Of a DNA stretch of 64,000 bases, positions 56,506 to 64,000 are shown one piece after another; the stretch's first letter is position 1, and every line of letters begins with the position of its first letter. The notes under the pieces are model-generated. The model saw only the letters and a program-made list of their open reading frames with translations. It did no database searches and was not told where the DNA came from. Made by a program: the position numbers and the translations under genes. The stretch is from Incurvaria masculella. Lineage: Eukaryota; Arthropoda; Insecta; Lepidoptera; Incurvariidae. The stretch spans positions 8,623,001-8,687,000 of the forward strand of contig OX335660.1 in assembly GCA_946894095.1 (NCBI GenBank). Reading direction: 5' to 3'.

Positions 56506-56830
56506 ATGAAATTACGTGCCATGCCAGAACCTTCCCTTTATGAGCACGGCTATATTGAACTGGATGGAATACCTAAATGGACATTTTTAATTGCCGCTTG
56601 AACATATTTTTATACATTCCATTTTATCCAATCCGGGCGGACCTAATCCTACCACCTAGTAGTGTAATGTGATCTACAGTTTTTACATTTATTACAATTA
56701 CTCGCATTCATACGAAAAGCACTTATCCAATTCAGAAAGAGAAATAAAGTAGAGCATAACTGGGTCCGGGATTTTAACCCACGACGCATGGATGGCAAAT
56801 CCACACGCTCCTGAGCTACAAGCTATGATC
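56506..56830 (-). repeat. tRNA-headed SINE-like repeat in GMC intron 1
   Basis: Read on the minus strand from 56830 it starts with tRNA-like text (TTGTAGCTCAGGAGCG, anticodon-arm-like GTGGATTTGCCATCCAT, then GTGGGTTAAAATCCC), followed by a body that matches 225-440. This is the arrangement of a tRNA-derived SINE. Confidence 0.55.
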
Positions 56831-57016
56831 TACAACATGTTTGCATGCTTCTCGATGGGTTTGTCGTTTTTATTATTATTATTATTAAATTTTATATACA
56901 CTAGCAGCTACAAGCTGATGCGTGTATTTTAATTATTGAGTACTTTACTGTCTCTATAGCTGATATTTTAATTATCGAGTATTTTAATTATTGACTACAA
57001 AGTTACTTCAAAACAT

Positions 57017-57062
57017 CAAACCCCTAAACGCCTAAACGCCAATTTAGGTCAGAACTCGGACT
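57017..57062 (+). repeat. Relic of the Penelope-like element end in GMC intron 1
   Basis: CTAAACGCCAATTTAGGT followed by CAGAACTCGGACT matches the outer flank of the Penelope-like element at 7011-7040. Confidence 0.5.
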
Positions 57063-57139
57063 ACCCCTACCTATGCCACCCTATGCCCATACTGAATACA
57101 AGCCCGAGTTTGCGCAGCTAGTTCGAAAATTTTAGGTAA

Positions 57140-57349
<210 letters not shown>

Positions 57350-59025
57350 TAGTTTTGGTACAATCTCCATATTCATATCCATATCTCCATCTTCTCTTTC
57401 CATATAAACTTTATCTATTGGACTTATAGAACTTTTTAATCAATGGTCATATCATGATTTCACAGGTGCCAGCTGAATTTAGTAATTTGATAAACTCTAA
57501 CTGGGATTGGAACTATACAACTATAGATGACGGTTACTCCAGTCAAAGTATTGCAAACCACACGTTGAAAATAAGTAGAGGGAAAATGCTCGGAGGTTGC
57601 AGTTCCTCGAATTTGATGGCATACGTCAGAGGAAATCCAGCCGACTACGACCGGTGGGCTAATGCAGGAAATAAGGGCTGGAATTGGGATTCAATCTTCT
57701 CTTACTTCTTGAAGAGCGAAGGAATGACCGATCAAACCATATTTGACAATCCGAATTATAGCCCATATCACAATAGTCGTGGTCCACTCAAAATTGCCCA
57801 ATAGAATTACTCTACAGAAGAGCCATATAATAAATACATGGGTGCGTATAAAGAGCTCGGATATGATATAATCTTGGAAGTGAATGGGCAAAAACCAGCT
57901 ACCCCCAACACTGCGTCCAGAACTCACGGCACCCATTACGGCGGACATAGAGAGAGTACAGCTAAATCGTTTTTGAATCCAGTTAAAGACAGAGCCAACT
58001 TGTTCGTTTTGAAAAATACTCTTGTAACCAAGATTACAATAGATGCCGTGACTAAAACTGCAACTGGCGTAAAAGTCCTATTACCTGGTGACAAACCGGC
58101 CACCTTCTTTGCAGCCGCGGAAGTCGTCGTGTCCGCCGGCGCTATAAATTCTCCTCAGTTGCTGATGTTATCTGGTATTGGACCAAAAGCTGATCTTGAG
58201 GACTTAGAGATCGATGTTATTTCGGATCTGCCAGTCGGTCAAAATCTGCGAGATCACTATTACTCGCCTATTGTATTCCTCGCAGGAAACAATCCTATTT
58301 CAAAAGCCGAATCAGATTTCGAGAGCTTAAAATATTTGTCCAATCGAAGCGGATCCTTGGCTTCCCCGCTATTTGCTATAACAATGCAATTTTTGGCTCT
58401 CAAGGATACGCAGTCATATCCCGACTTTCAACTTCTAAGCCTTTACATGCCTGCTCAAGGAGCTGGCGTATTTTGTGAAAAAGTTCTCACTGCCAACGAC
58501 GCCGTTTGTTTTTCCTTCGAATCCTTAAACGAGAACAGTGATTTTTATATCGTTTTACCAATATCTCTCCGTCACGAGTCCAAAGGTAATCTGACCCTGC
58601 GGAGTACAAATCCGAGGGAGCCACCTGTAATATATTCCGGCTACTATTCAGACAAAGATGATTTGGACAGAAGCGTGAAGGCCACAAGACACATTTTAAA
58701 GCTTTTGGAGACTGAAACGTTCAGGCAGATGAACGCCACGTTGGGCAAATTGAACTTGTCCACTTGCGCTGGCTTGGAGATCGACAGCGACGGCTATTGG
58801 CGCTGCTACTGCTTGGAGCTGGCCAGCTCCATGTACCACTGGAGCGGCACTTGCGCGATGGGTGGAGTGGTGGATAGTGAGCTGCGCGTGCTCGGCGTGA
58901 GCAGTTTGCGGGTGGTGGACGCCAGCGTCATGCCCTACATCACCAGTGGCAACACCAACGCTCCTGTCATCATGATCGCTGAGCGCGCCGCCGATCTTAT
59001 CAAGTCGACGCATGAAAAATTATAA

Positions 59026-60916
59026 ACAATTTGTGTTAAATTTGACTTACCATAACATTATATGAAAGTTATTTTTATTGGTGCTCGTACATCAACCTCC
59101 TATAATTTATTTACTGTTACATTAATCTTAGACTGATGTAACACTAATATAAAGTCGCGAAAGTAGCGGGACCCTGAGATTTAAACATTTAAACATATGC
59201 ATTCTTTGTCCGTTGACCAAGGGACAATTTTGCACGGTAACTGCCATTACACTGACGAAATCGCCTTCCAAGCCCTAAAGGTTCCCTACCCCTAAAAGTG
59301 GTCAGATTTGAACATAGAAATAGGATGTACCTGCGTGCGCATGCTAGGTCTATGGATTTTAATAATGTTAATCACATGATAGGTTGATTCTATGTCTGTA
59401 TGTCTGTATTTTTTATAAATACCCATAAAATCTAAAATAAAGGTAAAAAAGACAACTTTTTAAAATTTGTATTAGCCAATATTTTCCAATCTAAAAAGTA
59501 AATAAAAAAAAATAACATACAGACGTAGATTTCGACAACATATTTTTGAATTCAAAATTTCAAACACCTATTAAAACATTAAGAGCCCTTGCCCTTAGTT
59601 AATTATTATCATTACATTATAATTACCTTTAATTATTGCCCTTAGTATGGGGAGTTGATAGGGTAACGAGCCTCTTAAATATACGGGGTAAGGTTCAAGT
59701 TTGCAGTAGTCGTGTTTATTTTAAATAAAAATATGAACATTATCAACATTATTCTTCTTGACAATACAAAGAAGTACCATAGATTAGTACCATTTCGCTC
59801 TTAGATTTCGCTGTATTTTGAGTAGAAAACAAGAAAACCGTTTTCATTTAATGTATTCATAAAATCAAAGCAAAAAAACTGAAGGGATTCAACTAACGGC
59901 GGGCAAGAGGCTGGCAAGGCGGGAGCCGGTGAGCGAGCTTGCGAAGTATTTATTAGATATTCTTTGCTTGCGATGAGCGAGAAGAGAAAGGAAGAGACAC
60001 AGAGAAACGTCAGAAACGTCACGCAAAGATATTCTTTATCATTAGGATATTCTCGCACCTGACGAAATATAAACTACATGCTATCGATATCTTAAAAATC
60101 ACAGATTTCGTGCTTCCCGCCACTATCGCAGGATTTTGAACAAATTTTACAAATGATGAACGAGGTAGGTACTTGGAGAGGTTTGGCCAACTTCTAGGAC
60201 CCACTGGTACCGATCTTTAATTTTTGAGAAAAAAATAAATGAAATCTTAGGCAGGCATTGATCTAAAAAAATCGATGCAAGCAGGTGTATTTGTTTCCAT
60301 CGGCCACTATTAGGACCGAAACACACTATTTCACACTACCAAAGTACAAATGGACAGAGTTATGCAAAAACGATCCAGTCCACAGAAACCTAGTTTTGAG
60401 ATATAGAGGTTTGAAGTTCAACTGGGAAAAAAAAAATGTAGTACAGAAATATTCCACCAAAGTGTCGTTGCATGTTAGAGATGAATTTTTAAACTATTTA
60501 TGTAGTTATTAATCCTAACTAAAAATAAACTGTATGAGGGTGAAATTTAAGGGTAAAGAGGGTTGGATCGCTTCTGTTAAAATATCACCTACATATAAAG
60601 CTGTATTGCAGAAATGATTCAAACTACACAAAATAAAACAATTTTTTTTTTCATGGACTATTGTTTATGATTCAGACACAATTAATGCTTGCACATTAAA
60701 ATAAAAACCTACAATATTAAATTGGATCACAAAACTGTTGCTCAGTTAAGTCACATACTTGCTAAAGTTATTAATTTGGAAAACTGAAAAAATTTGTTTG
60801 TGTGAATGGAAACTGAAAATATTGTAACATATTACTTATTTAAATCAACCTTTTAATAACAACATTAAACTTATTTAACTAAATTGATAATCAGGATCTT
60901 ATTGTTTGTTTAAAAA
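59026..60916. other. Gene-free stretch between the GMC gene and the DUF7869-type gene
   Basis: Both neighbouring genes end toward this region. AAATAAA words are frequent. A 76-codon plus-strand frame at 60285-60512 begins with GTG and has no recognised domain. Nothing else supported. Confidence 0.5.
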
Positions 60917-63900
60917 CTATTCATCTGGGACTGGAATGAAGGAATCTTCAACTTCTTCTACTTCGAAATCTGGGATACCTCCGAATCCATCTAAATCGTC
61001 TACTATGTTATTATTGCCCTTTAATTTTTTATAAAAATCAAGGCAATCTTTCGGTATAAGGTGGTATACCGATTTTAGGTCCTTCAATTTCGCAGGAGCA
61101 ATGTCTTTACCATCAGGCCAAAGAAGTTTGAGCTTGTCTCTTTTTGGGTCAAAGACTGCAGGCCTTCCTCTAGCTGGACATTTCTTTACATCAACTTCAA
61201 CAAATTCTTCGTTGAATGATTTTCGCATAAATATAGATCCCGGAGATTGCTTTCTGAGGCATATTTCTTTTGTTTGCAGCCAACTTATTTTGTTTTTATT
61301 TTTGTCGTGTTTTCTGTTTGTAATCATGTTTTCTAAACATTCGGATGAAAAGAAGTCATTTTTTGTCATTTTTACAACCACATTTGGATTTTTTTTCTTG
61401 CAGTATTTCATAACATTAACATACTGATCGACGGTGTAAATCCTCTCATGCATTTTTAGTTCTGTTTCCACTTTTGAAAAATCTGTGTCATTAGGCAAAA
61501 AAGAATGCCCGGACTCCAAGAACTTATGATTGATTTCTAGGAGAGTTGGGTGAACATTAAGCACGCTTATTAACATTAATGTTAATTTAATATTTCTGTT
61601 TTGACCTCCACATGTATCACTCCATAGAGTCAAATATTTTACATCTTTTTTTAAATATGTCTCTATGTGTTTGATCAAACACGATCCGACTTCTTGGGCT
61701 CCCCTGCCTGCCTCCCCTTCAGCCCACACGTAGAAGTATCCTTTGTCATTTGAACCTGCGTGTATTCCACTGTTGTATAGCCACAGTTGACGTTTGTAAA
61801 ATATTATGTTACTAGGTATGCGCGGCAGAGGAAGAGTCTTCTCCAGGTCAAAAGTTAGACATTCAAAATTTACATCTCTTTGGGCTCTTTCTAAGTCACT
61901 GTTCATCATTTTTCGTGCATTCTCAGCAAATTCTTGGTGCTTGCTGTGTAGAATTTTTATTTTTTCAGCTTCTTCTGGAGTTGCATTTTTTTCAGCAATA
62001 GTGAAAGCATCACATTTATTACAAGTGTCTTTTTTAATTTTTTTTGTTCGTAGATTAAATTTGCCCAAAAATATTTTTTTGTAAACTGAAAACGAAACAC
62101 ATTTATAATTTTCTCCAAGCTTAGAATGTATTTCCTTTTCATAAAGATAGTACATTTTCCTTACGGTCATTCCCGTTTTCAAATACAAGGCATTCGTGTT
62201 TTCTCTACTATAGTGAGACTCGTATTTTGGTAAACTCTTTATGTGTTCTGTAACCAGTTTAATGTCGTTTTCACTCGTTTTATTCCAACCACCTTGAGAC
62301 TCTCCTCGCTTGTCTTTAAGTAATTCTTCTCCAGAACGCATTTTATTGAGACTTGAGGTTATTTTTTGAGGATTTGTTTGGAGAGTCCCAACAAACATTT
62401 GCCTACAGACATTGACACCGCTTAAACTATATGTTCTGGAATACTCCTTTTTTTTACGACCTGTTCCAGATGATGTTGTGTATGAACGTTTTTTTGGATT
62501 TTCTCTAACACATGCAGCAATGTATAAAATTTGGCCATTATAGGATCCCACTCCATTATACTTTTTGAACTCCATCTCCCTTTTTTCAACTGAAACTCGT
62601 TCCCTACATTTACTGGAACATTTGCAATCAAAATCGATGAATTGTTTAGCCTCGATTTTTCTTTTCTTACTATTTGTGTATGGCAGATTTGAGTATTTCC
62701 TTTTTTTCATTTCCTTGCGGTCATATTGACCAAGTCTTCTTTTTCTTCCTTTTTTAGGTCTTCCTTCACTGATCGAATCACCTGTCGATTCATTATCTCG
62801 AATCGAAGCAGGTGTTATGTCAGAAAAATTTATTGTATCGGGCATGTTTTCATTTTCGTAATTTTGATCAATTTCTGCATTAAGATTAACATTAGTTGTT
62901 TGGTCATTGTTGGACGACAAGATCAATGGTTTTGAAGGTGGGTCTTCTTGGTCTGTTCTGCTTGTGCAATATGGCGACATGTTTTCGCATGATAGTGGAT
63001 AAGACACGACATGTGGAGAGTTGATAACTTTTAAAGCTACGTTTTCCCCTTCTGTTCTCTCGTCTTGGTGATTTCCTAAAATAATATTACCAGTCGGATC
63101 TCCATTACTGGAAGATTTTAGCAGAATAAACGGAGAATTAGAAATTGACATTGGCAAAAGTGGATCATTCAGTAAAGCAGAGGTTTCACAGGAATTTTTA
63201 CAGGGTGGTTCTTTGCATAAACATTGCGCATTTGCTTCACAACAATGAAATAACTTTGAAAGTGTTTCCTCCACTTCCTGGCTTGGGATATTTTCTGCAA
63301 CAATTTTATCAGCTGCTTGTGGAAATTCGGCGGGCGGAAGCAAACGTATCATAGTGTTATTGAGTGCAACCTGAAAAATTAAATAAAGAATGAAAAATTA
63401 AATAATCTGACTAAATAAATTAATTAAAATTCAAACATCCTAGGTATTAAAAATAAGTCTAGGACTGACTTTAAGATGCCCGCATGTCGAGCCGTGTGAA
63501 AGTTTATATGCATAATCAACTTATTATAAATAGGCAAGTGGTTACATCTTTTGTAAGATTTCCATCAATCGAATTGCAAGAGCTCGATGAGTATGTCTGT
63601 TCAAAGTTGGGATCCTTTAGACTGTCGTCATCAGAAAAATCAACCTCGGAGTCATCTTCCAACAGCCTCATCATTTTTCTAGTTTCTGGTGTCATTGGTG
63701 GTAACGGTGATTCACAGTAGACATCTGCAACACATACAGAACATTGAATGAGTTGATTACTTCATATTTTGTACTTACATCACAAAATATTTACAAACAA
63801 ACATATGCTCTATTAACCAATTATTTTATTTATTTAATTATTTATTTATTAAAGAAACATTTAAGATAATATTAACCTTTTCCATCGTCTTTAGACGTAT

Positions 63901-64000
63901 TTGCTTGTGGCATGATTATTTCCATCGACACGAGCGGTACAGGATATTTATCACATGCTTTATTAATTTCGTTTGTGGCCGTGGCGTCTTTCAGACGCTC
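60917..64000 (-). CDS. DUF7869-type (transposase-like) protein, three exons seen, 5' end outside
   Basis: Exons 64000-63877 (incomplete), 63724-63546 and 63370-60917 join with GT/AG borders and matching phases (1, 0), giving about 918 residues without a stop. The first two exons encode an acidic, serine-rich part (MTPETRKMMRLLEDDSEVDF). The large exon has a cysteine-rich piece (CCEANAQCLCKEPPCKNSC), a basic run (GRPKKGRKRRLG), a CKCSSKCRERV block, a CNKCD finger, then a region with YKRQLWLYNSGIH, LWSDTCGGQNRN and ESGHSFLPNDTDF. The SD-CGGQNRN ... GHS-LPND signature is that of the DUF7869 family, which is thought to have an RNase-H-like, transposase-type fold and occurs in many copies in insects. 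Function unknown. The ATG at 63352 lies inside the third exon and is probably not the start. No inverted ends were found around it. Confidence 0.75.

Noticed and set aside
60285..60512. 76-codon plus-strand frame beside the DUF7869-type gene
   Set aside because: Starts with GTG, no domain, surrounded by AT-rich DNA.

Overview
This window looks like nuclear DNA from an insect, most likely a moth or butterfly (Lepidoptera). It is AT-rich, with short spliced exons separated by repeat-filled introns. Housekeeping genes of animal type are recognisable: coronin-7/Pod1, Rab30, EIF1AD and AP-1 mu. The repeats are of the kind common in lepidopteran genomes, including a short element with GACGGA runs, a Helitron-like piece carrying the words AAACGGCTGGACCGATTTTGATGA, and tRNA-headed SINE-like pieces. 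There are no CRISPR arrays, operons or rRNA genes. Species assignment is inference.

Layout. 1-5263 (minus): the first four coding exons of a coronin-7/Pod1 gene; the rest lies beyond position 1. 5471-7042: a 5'-truncated Penelope-like element (reverse-transcriptase end plus GIY-YIG endonuclease) between inverted flanks, upstream of the coronin start. 7987-8528: a TTA-flanked MITE. 8736-19960: a complete 11.2-kb Ty3/Gypsy-type LTR retrotransposon with two 1.34-kb LTRs differing by one base that I could find, a 4-bp target duplication, and gag and pol linked by a -1 frameshift site. 21634-26224 (plus): Rab30, four coding exons. 26225-35143: gene-poor DNA with several MITE-like and foldback repeats. 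35158-41351: an intact RNase-H-bearing non-LTR retrotransposon (ORF1, ORF2) between 14-bp target duplications. 41420-42436 (plus): an intronless MATH-BTB gene starting about 54 bases after the retrotransposon. 45141-46950 (minus): EIF1AD, two exons. 47100-50650: repeat-rich DNA. 50671-51939 (plus): AP-1 mu in one uninterrupted coding exon. 52000-56100: repeats. 56169-59025 (plus): a GMC oxidoreductase with a nonsense codon and a frame break. 60917-64000 (minus): three exons, 5'-incomplete, of a gene whose large protein resembles the transposase-like DUF7869 family.

How the parts relate. The cellular genes are unrelated housekeeping or accessory functions: actin regulation, Golgi trafficking by Rab30 and the AP-1 clathrin adaptor, translation-factor-like RNA binding, ubiquitin-ligase adaptor, secreted oxidoreductase. 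They share no operon or pathway layout. The history of the region is dominated by mobile elements: two look recent (the LTR element and the non-LTR element), and at least three TTA-targeting short families occur in multiple copies, two of them abutting the same TIR-flanked element.

The observations most worth following are: the in-frame A-AAA-AAC slippery site of the LTR element; the retrotransposon insertion directly before the MATH-BTB gene; the apparently recent breakage of the GMC gene; and the spliced DUF7869-type gene at the right edge.
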